In this document: piece by piece, positions 16,339 to 23,335 of the stretch
Layout: every line of letters begins with the position of its first letter
How positions within the stretch are numbered: the stretch's first letter is position 1
Assembly (NCBI GenBank): GCA_037444855.1
Contig: JBBILO010000010.1
Location: forward strand, 1-28,666
Reading direction: 5' to 3'
DNA: 28,666 nucleotides
Source: JBBILO01 sp037444855
GTDB lineage: Bacteria; Patescibacteriota; Microgenomatia; UBA1406; GWC2-37-13
Notes under the pieces: generated by a model
Told to the model about the DNA's origin: nothing
Database searches by the model: none
Seen by the model: only the letters and a program-made list of their open reading frames with translations
Program-made: the position numbers and the translations under genes

Positions 16339-16867
16339 TGTTCGTCGCTATTTTCCCTTCCTCACTGTCTTCCGGCATAAGACTAATAAAAAAGTCAACC
16401 AATCTTTCTGTAAACGATTTTTGAGGGTTTTCTTGATAAATAAGATGAGGGCTGAGAAGTTGCATTAATCGTTTTTTGACTTCTTCATTGGGAACGACTA
16501 AAAAAATATGGTAAAAAAAAGGAGGGTGACTGACGAGAGTTAAAACATAAAAATTAAATTTTTTTTTGAAGTAGAAGTTAGATAAAACCTCCCAGCGAAC
16601 AGTAATTCCAGCTGACTCAATACCAAATTGAGTAATTTTATTTTCAACCTCTGGTGGTGGATAGACAGTAAAAACATAAAAAGCAAAAAAAACCGCAATT
16701 GCCGGGATAATTAAAATCTTATCACCAAAGAAAAAAAGAATAAGAGAAACAAGGAGGGTTAAAGCAATGTAAAACCTTAAAATTTTTTTTGACCTTTTTT
16801 TGTACGGCCGAAGTGGTGCTTTCCAAGAAAATATTACCTGAGGATTGGTTTCCTTTTTTTCTTCCAT
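16283..16867 (-). CDS. Conserved-looking membrane protein of unknown function
   Basis: The 194-residue protein has a charged N-terminus (about 1-28), two closely spaced membrane helices at about 30-48 (FYIALTLLVSLILFFFG) and 51-68 (ILIIPAIAVFFAFYVFTVY), and a soluble C-terminal domain of about 120 residues beginning PPPEVENKITQFGIESAG. I recognise no named family. The helical hairpin followed by a beta-rich domain resembles small membrane-anchored PH-like proteins, but this is a weak guess. Its final 18 codons overlap the antisense end of the PIN gene (16283-16338), so the C-terminus is constrained by two genes, or the true end differs. Confidence 0.65.
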   Translation of the reverse strand: MEEKKETNPQVIFSWKAPLRPYKKRSKKILRFYIALTLLVSLILFFFGDKILIIPAIAVFFAFYVFTVYPPPEVENKITQFGIESAGITVRWEVLSNFYFKKKFNFYVLTLVSHPPFFYHIFLVVPNEEVKKRLMQLLSPHLIYQENPQKSFTERLVDFFISLMPEDSEEGKIATNTSPKAHPVFWQKEKQASL

Positions 16868-17068
16868 AATTCTATTTTCTTTTAAAAAGACGGTAAAGTC
16901 AAGATAAAATAAAAAGATGGTAAAAAGTAATGAATAATAATTAATAATGAATAATGAAAGATAATAGAAATACCTTAAAAAAAATACCTTTCAAGCTAAA
17001 ATTACGAACCCCCCGATTCAAAGAGTTTTTTTGGGATGACAAAACCCAAATGGGTCCCGTTGGGATTT

Positions 17069-17168
17069 CAAATCACAAATTCCAAATTACAAATTACAAT
17101 AACCAAATTTTTAATTTTGAATTTTCAATTTTAAAACAATTTTTAATTTTTAACTTTAAATTGTAATT
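17069..17168. repeat. A/T-rich CAAATT/AATTTT repeat tract
   Basis: CAAATC, CAAATT, CAAATT and CAAATT units are spaced 7-9 bp apart, followed by AATTTT/TTTAAT units. The copies are irregular, with no constant spacer, so it is not a CRISPR array. It looks like intergenic expansion sequence. Confidence 0.5.
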
Positions 17169-17372
17169 TTTTCCTCAGATTCTTAGGCGAAAAAACCAAG
17201 ATTACCTTACTTTAGTCATTTCGAACGAGCGTAAATCAAAATAAACTCAAAACTCAAAAGTCACAAGTCAAAATGACAATTAAAAATTTAAAAGTTATTT
17301 AATATTTATTAATTTTCTTTTTATGCTAACGCTGGATTCCTCAAGCTTAAAGCAGAGACTCTGAGCGGAGTT

Positions 17373-17535
17373 GGAATGACAAAATGTGTTTGACTGTCAT
17401 CCCGACTGAGCGGTCAAGTGGAAGGATGTTCTTTGTCATCCCGACTGAAATCCCGTCATGACGGAACACAGTGGAGGTATCTTATAAGATTCCTCCGACC
17501 CTCGAAGCCTCCGATTCAGAGGGTTCGGAATGACA
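17373..17535. repeat. Cluster of palindromic intergenic repeat elements
   Basis: TGTCATCCCGACTGA occurs twice (17395-17409, 17434-17448). GGAATGACA occurs in inverse orientation at 17373-17381 and 17527-17535, so 17434-17444 and 17525-17535 form near-perfect inverted ends (10 of 11). The centre holds a 24-bp near-palindrome at 17473-17496 (GGAGG, ATCTTATAAGAT, CCTCC). This is more G/C-rich than the surroundings. The form is that of non-coding mobile palindromic repeats (REP/MITE-like). Weaker traces occur at 17030-17072 and 17215-17275. Confidence 0.65.
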
Positions 17536-17708
17536 AGGAGAAACGATTTTATTGCTTTGCTTAGAATGATAAAGGAGGAACAACCCACAAATCAGGAAAA
17601 CTAGCAACCAGTTAACCGATTTAACTGATTTAACTAATTACCGATTTTAGAGTAATGCAAAGCCCTGCGTTGATATAGATTGTTACAATAAGATATTTTT
17701 AATATAGA

Positions 17709-17737
17709 TTGACAGCAAGCCAAAAAAGTAATATGCT
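17709..17737 (+). promoter_or_regulatory. Promoter of the HU gene
   Basis: A perfect TTGACA (17709-17714), 17-bp spacer and TATGCT (17732-17737) make the best promoter in the window. It gives a leader of about 43 nt that includes the Shine-Dalgarno AAGGAGG (17772-17778). Confidence 0.75.
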
Positions 17738-17786
17738 GTTATCATTAAATTGTTAAAAGTTTTATTGTTAAAAGGAGGTGAAAACA

Positions 17787-18059
17787 ATGACAAAAGCTGA
17801 TTTAACAGCCCAAGTGGCTAAAAAAGCCAATTTAACCGCCAAAGCCGCACGAGATGCTGTGGCAGCAGTTTTTGGAACGATCAGTGATGCTTTAAAACGT
17901 GGCGAAAAAGTTGTTGTCACCGGTTTTGGTACCTTTTTAGTCAGAAAAAGAGCGGCAAGAAAAGGACGCAACCCACAAACCGGGGCAGAGATTCAAATTC
18001 CAGCGACTAAGACACCTGGTTTTACCGCAGGAAAAAGTTTAAAAAAACTCGTTAAATAA
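17787..18059 (+). CDS. Histone-like DNA-binding protein HU
   Basis: The product is 90 residues, the normal HU length. MTKADLTAQVAKKANLTAKA is the helical dimer part. VVVTGFGTFLVRKRAARKGRN (about 43-63) contains the GFGTF turn and the DNA-arm base, NPQTGAEIQIPATKTPGF (about 63-80) is the arm, and the C-terminal helix ends KSLKKLVK. HU bends and compacts DNA and helps DnaA at origins. The start is ATG 17787, 8 nt after AAGGAGG; an in-frame GTG at 17778 lies inside the Shine-Dalgarno and is rejected. It is monocistronic, with its own promoter and terminator, as suits an abundant protein. IHF is excluded only by similarity style. Confidence 0.93.
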   Translation: MTKADLTAQVAKKANLTAKAARDAVAAVFGTISDALKRGEKVVVTGFGTFLVRKRAARKGRNPQTGAEIQIPATKTPGFTAGKSLKKLVK

Positions 18060-18072
18060 CAATCAAGTTTTT

Positions 18073-18098
18073 ACCACCCCCTTTGGGGGTGGTTTTTT
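18073..18098 (+). terminator. Rho-independent terminator of the HU gene
   Basis: ACCACCCCC and GGGGGTGGT pair in a 9-bp perfect stem around a TTT loop, followed by a T run. It lies 13 bp after the HU stop. Confidence 0.9.
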
Positions 18099-18125
18099 GT
18101 TTAGTTTTTTATTATCATTTTATTA

Positions 18126-18677
18126 ATGAAATCTTTTTTAAAAAAATTTTTTTTAATTCTTTTTTTATTTTTTATTTGTTTTACATTTTTTTTATTTGCT
18201 TATATCGTCAGTTTCGCTCAGACAGTTTCTTTAACCCAAAACAAAGTGGTTTACCAACTGCCTTATCCGGGGATTTTACCAGACCATCCTCTTTATCCAA
18301 TTAAAGTAATTCGAGATAGCCTGATTGTTTTTTTCATCCGTGAGCCGATAAAAAAAAGTGAATACTATCTTCTTTTATCAGATAAAAAAATAGCGATGTC
18401 TTTAGAATTAATCCAAAAGGATAAATATCAGTTAGCAATCACCACTTTTTCTAAAGGCGAGAAATATTTTTTAAAAATTTTACCCTTGATTAAATTAGCT
18501 AAAAGGCAGGGAAATTCAGCACCGGCTGATTTTTTAGAAAAGCTAAAAACTGCCAATAAGAAACACGCTGAGCTAATCGACGAACTTATTTCCCGCTCCC
18601 CCAAAAATCTCATTTATCAAATTAACACCCTTTATCAAATTAATCAAGAAATTAAAAAAGAATTAGACCGATTATAA
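18126..18677 (+). CDS. Exported DUF5667-like protein
   Basis: The 183-residue protein has a strongly hydrophobic N-terminal signal/anchor (about 8-32, FFLILFLFFICFTFFLFAY). The motif YQLPYPGILPDHPLYPIKVIRD at about 43-64 is the characteristic start of DUF5667 domains, followed by helical sequence with KSEYYLLLSDKKIAMSLELI. The family's function is unknown; it acts outside the membrane. A TATTAT at 18110-18115 ends 10 nt before the ATG. The last 26 bp overlap the end of the convergent Wzy-like gene. Confidence 0.75.
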   Translation: MKSFLKKFFLILFLFFICFTFFLFAYIVSFAQTVSLTQNKVVYQLPYPGILPDHPLYPIKVIRDSLIVFFIREPIKKSEYYLLLSDKKIAMSLELIQKDKYQLAITTFSKGEKYFLKILPLIKLAKRQGNSAPADFLEKLKTANKKHAELIDELISRSPKNLIYQINTLYQINQEIKKELDRL

Positions 18678-19887
18678 TCGCTGTTAGAAAAAAGTTTTGA
18701 GGTAGCGTCCACCAATAGTGATCAAAAAAACCACTAAGAAAAATAATTAAAAAAAATGGCAGTGTTTTATTAAGGAAAATAAACATTTGTTTTTTATACA
18801 AAATAAAAAAAACAAAAGAAAAGAAAATTCCCAACTCAGCGAATAACAAGAGCCAAACATTATGAACAGGTTGAGTGATTAAATAATAGGGAGCAAATGA
18901 ATGCTGAAGCAGCTCTTTCCCTTTAAGATAAGCCCCAAGGCCTGTCCCTAAAAAAGGTTTTTTAAGAAACACACCACACCATTCCTTTAGTAAAATAAGG
19001 CGATTGGACAAAGAATATTTATCAGTCTGCCAGTAAAAGAAGATTAAAAGCAAGGTAAAAAAAGTGATTAATCGCGAAAAAAAACATAAACGACAAGAAA
19101 AATGTTTTTTAAAGTAATAAATAAGATGGCCGCCTGCCCAGAGAAAAAGAGCAATTTTAGAAAAAGAAAGAATGATAAGAAAAGATGATAACAATAAAGT
19201 GGTGTTTTTAATCCATCCAAAAGATTTTTTTAGAAGAAAATAGAAATAAATTAATAAAAAAAATCCAGCTAAAGAGTTAGGATGAGAAAAGGTACCATAT
19301 GGTCTTAGAATTTCTTTACTCTCAAAAGATGCCTTGGCAATTTCTGGAGTTGATATTGAGAAGGTTCGTTCTCCTAACCACCAAAAAATTCCCCCAACTG
19401 ATCTTTGCAAAAAAAATTGGGCAATCACCAAACAAAACTGCACCATTAATGATAAAAAGAAACCCATATCAATAATTTTTAAATATCTTTTTCCTTCATT
19501 TTTAAAAAGATAAAAAAGAGTTAACCATTCAATAATTTTGATTGATTTATAAAAAGAGATTAAGGGAAAAAGAGAAAAAAAAGAGTTAAGAAATAAAATT
19601 GATAAAAAGACTAAAACCTCTTTTTGTTTAAAAAAATTAACTAGTAATTGAAAATTATTTAAAAAAACAATAAGAACAAGTAAGTCAAAAAAATAAATTG
19701 TTGGCGAAAGATAATCGACTCGAATTCCAAAAACATAAGAAGAAAAAGGGAAGAAATGTTTTCCTAGTTGACTAGGTAAAAAAAAAACAATTAAAAAAAA
19801 CAACCAGAGATTAATTTTTTCTCTAAGACTTTTAAAAAAGAGAAATTTGTTGATTCTTTTGATTTTCTTTTCCGATGATTTTTTCAT
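18652..19887 (-). CDS. O-antigen ligase/polymerase-like membrane protein
   Basis: From ATG 19887 the product is 411 residues with about ten membrane helices. A Wzy_C/WaaL-like segment is visible late in the protein: FLKKPFLGTGLGAYLKG followed by VHNVWLLLFAELGIFFSFV, where H-N-x-x-L-x-x-x-x-E-x-G is the recurring pattern. Such proteins join or polymerise lipid-linked sugars on the outer face of the membrane. The start is chosen because AAGGAG lies 5 nt upstream; an in-frame ATG at 19935 has no such site. The start lies 56 bp inside the preceding EndoQ-like gene, so the two are translationally linked. Its C-terminus overlaps the DUF5667 gene by 26 bp. It is the second Wzy-like gene in the window but lacks an SGNH domain. 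The substrate is unknown. Confidence 0.75.
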   Translation of the reverse strand: MKKSSEKKIKRINKFLFFKSLREKINLWLFFLIVFFLPSQLGKHFFPFSSYVFGIRVDYLSPTIYFFDLLVLIVFLNNFQLLVNFFKQKEVLVFLSILFLNSFFSLFPLISFYKSIKIIEWLTLFYLFKNEGKRYLKIIDMGFFLSLMVQFCLVIAQFFLQRSVGGIFWWLGERTFSISTPEIAKASFESKEILRPYGTFSHPNSLAGFFLLIYFYFLLKKSFGWIKNTTLLLSSFLIILSFSKIALFLWAGGHLIYYFKKHFSCRLCFFSRLITFFTLLLIFFYWQTDKYSLSNRLILLKEWCGVFLKKPFLGTGLGAYLKGKELLQHSFAPYYLITQPVHNVWLLLFAELGIFFSFVFFILYKKQMFIFLNKTLPFFLIIFLSGFFDHYWWTLPQNFFLTAIIIGLILF

Positions 19888-21166
19888 TAATCTCCTTTTC
19901 GTCGAAAATTTTAACTGTTCCAAAAACACCATCATAACCCGGGTCGATCCTTATTTGACGATGCCGGACTCTTTTTATCGCTTCAACCACTTTTTTATCA
20001 GTGAGATTTTTTATTGATTGGTAATCGGCTCGGAGCAAAAAGTCAAACTCAGGGATTTGATTAACAATCTCTTCGTATTTATTACTTGCCTTAGTGGGCG
20101 ATTGATAAACTTCAGTTAAAATTTCAAGTAAGGGCACCAAAGAGATATATGGTGGCCTCTTTTTTGTTTTTTCATAAACAAAAACAACATCATTTTTATT
20201 TTTCATAAAAAGCAAATCATTTTCCTTGAAAATGCGAAAAGATAGTTCAAAAACTCGACTTTCGACACCAATAGTTAAAGGTTGACGGCAAACCGGACAA
20301 GTTTTTCCTTTTTCTTTTTCCTCTTTTGGTGAGTATTTTATTTGACATTGTCGGTGACCAGACCAGTGATATTTTCCCTCTTCTGGAAAAAATTCGATGG
20401 TGTAGGCAATTTTTAGAGTGGATGGCTGATTTTTAAAGGCGTTAATTAAATCAAAATAAGAAAAATGAGAGTCTTTAATCTCAAAAACCGTTGCTTCTCG
20501 ACCTAATTTTTGTCCGGAATGAGCATCAGAAAATGAAACAATGTTTCTTTTATCAAGTTCTTTAATCTGCCAATTCATCCATGGGTCGGATGAAAGTCCG
20601 GTTTCTATCGCATAAACTTCTTTTTCTAAATCAAGAAAGCATTCTTGAATCGAATCAAAACCCGATCTTGAACCATAAAGAGAAAACCACGGCGTCCAAA
20701 CGTGACACGGAATAAGAAAATTATTTTTATCAGTCTCAAGAAGCATGGCGTATAAGTCCCGAGCCGAAATTCCCATGGTTGGGCGACCATCGGCGATAAG
20801 ATTAACCCCCTTTTTTTGTAGCAAGGCATTAAATTTTTCCGCCGATTTGATAGATGGGGCAAAAATCAGATTATGGATGCGGTGAATTTTATTATTTTGA
20901 GAGTAAATACTTGAGACCTCAGTCGCTAAAACAAATTTTATCTCTGCTATTTTTTTTCCAGTATCTTTTAAAGAAAAAATTCCTGGCGCTACTTCTTTTA
21001 ATTTGCTTTTTATTTCTCGAAACCAAAGAGGATGGGTCCAATCAGCGGTTGCTACCAAGTCGATTCCTTTTTTACTCGCCCAGAGAGCAATTTCTTCCAA
21101 ATCCATCTTCTGCGAAACCGCTCGTGAGTATTTTGAATGAAGATGAAGATCAGCAATAAGGTACAT
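19832..21166 (-). CDS. PHP-domain DNA repair nuclease, endonuclease Q-like
   Basis: The 444-residue protein begins IADLHLHSKYSRAVS (His8, His10), then ATADWTHP (Asp42, His45), LATEVSS, ADGRPTMGISARDL, IPCHVWTPWFSLYG and SFSDAHSGQKLGREAT: a metal-binding PHP domain. It continues with a zinc-ribbon-like site (His271/Cys274, Cys290/Cys293 in CPVC) and the segment RPPYISLVPLLEIL. This full order matches endonuclease Q, which nicks DNA 5' of deaminated bases, and related TIGR00375-type proteins. The last residues QQISLF (439-444) fit the beta-clamp-binding peptide; archaeal EndoQ is known to bind the clamp PCNA. An extended -10 lies 6 nt before the ATG. The downstream Wzy-like gene starts inside it. 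Activity on uracil or hypoxanthine is inferred from the family. Confidence 0.82.
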   Translation of the reverse strand: MYLIADLHLHSKYSRAVSQKMDLEEIALWASKKGIDLVATADWTHPLWFREIKSKLKEVAPGIFSLKDTGKKIAEIKFVLATEVSSIYSQNNKIHRIHNLIFAPSIKSAEKFNALLQKKGVNLIADGRPTMGISARDLYAMLLETDKNNFLIPCHVWTPWFSLYGSRSGFDSIQECFLDLEKEVYAIETGLSSDPWMNWQIKELDKRNIVSFSDAHSGQKLGREATVFEIKDSHFSYFDLINAFKNQPSTLKIAYTIEFFPEEGKYHWSGHRQCQIKYSPKEEKEKGKTCPVCRQPLTIGVESRVFELSFRIFKENDLLFMKNKNDVVFVYEKTKKRPPYISLVPLLEILTEVYQSPTKASNKYEEIVNQIPEFDFLLRADYQSIKNLTDKKVVEAIKRVRHRQIRIDPGYDGVFGTVKIFDEKEINEKIIGKENQKNQQISLF

Positions 21167-21172
21167 GAGTAT

Positions 21173-21181
21173 ATTTTACCA
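21173..21181 (-). promoter_or_regulatory. Extended -10 of the EndoQ-like gene, predicted leaderless
   Basis: On the minus strand TGGTAAAAT (21181-21173) is a TGn-extended -10 with a 5-of-6 hexamer. It ends 6 nt before the ATG at 21166, placing the start of transcription on the start codon. No -35 is clear. Confidence 0.45.
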
Positions 21182-21225
21182 GCTTGAATCTAGTAATAAT
21201 TCTTAGAAAATTTTTAAACTCAGTG

Positions 21226-21870
21226 TTATAGTTTTAAATGAAAATTGTTAACTATTAAAATAACACAGTATATTGTTAATAGTTTTTTTTGATCGCGATA
21301 AAATTTTCTTGATGAGATTCTTTTAATAACCCAACCAGCTCTTTCTAAAATCTCTTGACGCTCAATATCTTTTTCAATCAAATTCCCAGTTTTTGTATAA
21401 TGTTGGATCCCATCACATTCTAAAGCTAAAGTTTTTCCATTTTTTTGGAGAACAAAATCAATATAAAATCCACAGGTTTTGAATTGAGGTATTATGGTTA
21501 AATTTTTATCTAATTTAAGTGAGTTGTAGACATCCTTTTCGAAATCACTTTCTAGAAGCCCCTCAGCTTCTTTTACTACTTCTCGGTGTTTTGTATACTT
21601 TAGATAATCTTTTATTAATCCTTCTGGGAATTTTTCAACTGGTTGGCTTATAAAGCAAAAAATTTGTTTTTTTTCTCTAGTAAAAGCTACATTAACTCTT
21701 CTCCAATCTTCCTCTCCCCTAGTAAAGGCAAAAATGTTTGGACTTGAATTTTGCGCAAAGCGGAAAGAATAAAAAACAACATCACGCTCATCACCCTGAT
21801 AACCATCAACTGTATCAACTATGATTGCGTTTTTTTGGATACGACTTCTTAATAAATCATCTTCATACAT
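21226..21870 (-). pseudogene. C-terminal fragment of a superfamily 1 helicase with a PD-(D/E)XK tail
   Basis: The 214-residue frame holds only the end of a large protein. Residues 18-80 match motifs V-VI of Upf1/Dna2-type helicases: IVDTVDGYQGDERDVVFYSF and RRVNVAFTREKKQIFCFIS. Residues about 105-200 look like a Vsr/DUF559-type nuclease fold: FYIDFVL, then LALECDGIQHY (D-x-n-E-x-D), and a terminal AGWVIKRISSRKFYRD. The N-terminal helicase (Walker A and B, motifs I-IV) is absent, and stops occur just upstream of ATG 21870, so as a helicase it is dead. The nuclease part is intact and could in principle still be made. Related full-length genes often belong to defence or repair loci. The neighbour upstream is also broken, so this is a decay zone. 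Confidence 0.65.
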
Positions 21871-21900
21871 TAGTTATACTTTTGTTGACTATGTCTCTTG

Positions 21901-21916
21901 ACTGTCAATTGACAGT
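21901..21916. repeat. Perfect 16-bp palindrome
   Basis: ACTGTCAATTGACAGT is fully self-complementary and has no loop, so it suits a dimeric protein site better than a terminator. It lies 30 bp upstream of the truncated helicase frame. It may be an old operator or the scar of the deletion that removed the helicase N-terminus. Confidence 0.5.
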
Positions 21917-21985
21917 AAAATTTTTAAAGTAATTATTTTGTTTTTCTGTCTTAATTTTTTTGAATCAGATTGTTCCCTCTCTGCA

Positions 21986-22406
21986 TCAACAAATAATTGC
22001 TTTTATTTTCACGTTCAAAAAAAGAATTTGTCGTCGTTGATTACCGATTTTTTCACTTAATTTTTTAATCAAGGCTATATACTCTCGAATATCTAATTTG
22101 GGTTTCCCCTTATATCATTTTAATGATATTTTAATTGTTCTATATTTGTTTAAAGAGATTTGATCAATTAATTTTTCTTTTGTATTTTTTTCGATATCCT
22201 CTTTTTTAATTCTATTTAATATATCTAGTTTTATCTTTATCTAGAATTAAACCACTTGTAATTAAACCACTTGTAGTAGGTCCAATAAAGGTTGGCGAAT
22301 TTATCCAGATTCTTATAGACGCGTAATCATTTCCTCCATAATTTTCTATAGAACATATAATTTTCTTTGTTTTTCCTAAATTGATTTCTCCGACTACGAT
22401 TCCCAT
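21986..22406 (-). pseudogene. Broken two-domain PC4-like nucleic-acid-binding protein
   Basis: Frame one (ATG 22406 to TAG 22212) encodes GEINLGKTKKIICSIENY, then GNDYASIRIWINS and TSGLILDKDKTRYIK. Frame two (from about 22208 to TGA 21986) continues RIKKEDIEKNTKEKLIDQ, KYRTIKISLK, an in-frame TGA, then YKGKPKLDIREYIALIKKLS. Both halves resemble the PC4 fold (beta strands, then an IREY-type motif, then a helix; compare human PC4, which has FKGK followed by IDIREY). The original was probably a tandem PC4-like protein that binds single-stranded DNA or regulates transcription. It has one frameshift, one stop and a 15-bp duplication (22245-22274). The PC4 call is by eye and moderately secure for the second half. 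Confidence 0.5.
22245..22274. repeat. Perfect 15-bp tandem duplication
   Basis: AATTAAACCACTTGT is repeated twice without a gap. It duplicates five codons (T-S-G-L-I) in the broken PC4-like gene, in frame. Such exact copies indicate a recent slippage or duplication event. Confidence 0.85.
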
Positions 22407-22506
22407 TATATGGTTAATTATAACTTAAAACTTAGAGCGTAATAATAACTTTTAATTTTTTAAAAAGCTTTTTTTGATTACAAATTATACTTATCTAATT
22501 TTGTTT

Positions 22507-22512
22507 TATACT
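22507..22512 (+). promoter_or_regulatory. -10 element of the PrgI-VirB4 operon, predicted leaderless
   Basis: TATACT ends 7 nt before the ATG at 22520. A weak TTATAC (22485-22490) lies 16 bp upstream as a possible -35. There is no Shine-Dalgarno. Confidence 0.4.
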
Positions 22513-22519
22513 AAATTAT

Positions 22520-23335
22520 ATGGAGCAACATCCCATCCCAAGACAGATCACCACTTTTGAATTTAAACTCATTGGTTTTATGACCTTAAAGCAATTTATT
22601 TATTTGATTGTGTTTATTCCTTTGGGTTTTATTCTCTTTAAACTTTTCCCCCTTCCTCTTGTTAATATTGTTCTTGGTTTATTTACTTGTTTTATTGGAG
22701 TGGCTTTGGCTTTTTTTCCATACAATGATCGCCCACTTGATCACTGGATTGTTGTTTTGTGGAAAAAACTCAACTCACCCACTCAGTATTTTTATCATAA
22801 AGAAAATCAACCGCTTTATTTTTTAAAAAATCTTTATTTTGTCTCTAATCCTCATATAATAATGGCTCATGTGGAGGCAAAAGAAAAACTCGCTCAATAT
22901 CTTAGCAGTCGAACTAATCAAACAAATAATCAACATCAGAAAAAACAAGGAATTTATCAATTATTATTTCAAAAAAAAACCTTACCCACAGAATCGCCAC
23001 CAACCGCCGCTGTTAACAACAGCAATTTGCAAAAACAAGAATTATCACCAACAATTGCTCCTAATCAGCCATTTATTTATGGAACAGTGAAAAGCAACAA
23101 ACTTATTCCTTTAGTAGGAATATTGATTTATATTAAAGATAATCAGGGAAGAATTATTCGATTATTAAAATCAAATAACAAAGGTCTTTTTGCTAGCTTT
23201 AAACCCTTTCCTGCAGGCGAATATATTTTTGAGGCTAAAGATCCAAATAATAATCACTTTTTTGATACAATGAAAATAAAAATTGAAAACACCAATCCAA
23301 AACTAATAGAAATTTTTTCTAAAAAAATCTTATGA
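22520..23335 (+). CDS. PrgI-family secretion protein with C-terminal beta-sandwich domain
   Basis: The 271-residue protein has a PrgI-like N-terminal half (1 to about 115): QHPIPRQITTFEFKLIG, two adjacent membrane helices at about 24-42 and 46-66, and RPLDHWIVVLWKKL. PrgI-family proteins accompany VirB4 ATPases in Gram-positive-type type IV secretion and are the likely VirB3 equivalent. A Gln/Asn/Pro-rich linker (about 130-180) leads to a C-terminal module (about 185-260, FIYGTVKSNKLIPLVGILIYI, then PAGEYIFEA) of the carboxypeptidase-regulatory/Cna-B-like type. It overlaps the next gene by 4 bp (ATGA). The added beta domain is unusual for a small PrgI protein and may face the outside or a partner. 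Confidence 0.75.
   Translation: MEQHPIPRQITTFEFKLIGFMTLKQFIYLIVFIPLGFILFKLFPLPLVNIVLGLFTCFIGVALAFFPYNDRPLDHWIVVLWKKLNSPTQYFYHKENQPLYFLKNLYFVSNPHIIMAHVEAKEKLAQYLSSRTNQTNNQHQKKQGIYQLLFQKKTLPTESPPTAAVNNSNLQKQELSPTIAPNQPFIYGTVKSNKLIPLVGILIYIKDNQGRIIRLLKSNNKGLFASFKPFPAGEYIFEAKDPNNNHFFDTMKIKIENTNPKLIEIFSKKIL

Larger units (their letters stand above)
16868..17708. other. Repeat-rich intergenic region without a gene
   Basis: This 840-bp stretch holds no convincing gene. It contains A/T-rich CAAATT-type repeats (17069-17168), several degenerate copies of a TGTCATCCCGA / TCGGAATGACA inverted element (17215-17540) and a tandem GATTTAACT pair near 17617-17636. The short frame at 16954-17166 translates the repeats and is rejected. 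The right edge carries the HU promoter. Confidence 0.6.

Noticed and set aside
16954..17166. Small plus-strand ORF of 70 codons
   Set aside because: It translates the CAAATT-type repeat tract and has no promoter, Shine-Dalgarno or family features.
17069..17168. Possible CRISPR array
   Set aside because: Units are 6-9 bp, irregular and without unique spacers; no cas genes are present.
17778..17786. GTG start for HU
   Set aside because: The GTG is part of the Shine-Dalgarno AAGGAGGTG; ATG 17787 has ideal spacing and gives the normal 90-residue HU.
18083..18304. 73-codon plus-strand ORF after HU
   Set aside because: It begins in the HU terminator and overlaps the DUF5667-like gene in another frame.
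20854..21159. 101-codon plus-strand ORF
   Set aside because: It is antisense to the PHP domain of the EndoQ-like gene.
21986..22208. TGA read as an amino acid (recoded genetic code)
   Set aside because: TGA ends several intact genes here (ftsE, the VirD4-like gene, the PrgI gene), and the same region also has a frameshift, so gene decay explains it.
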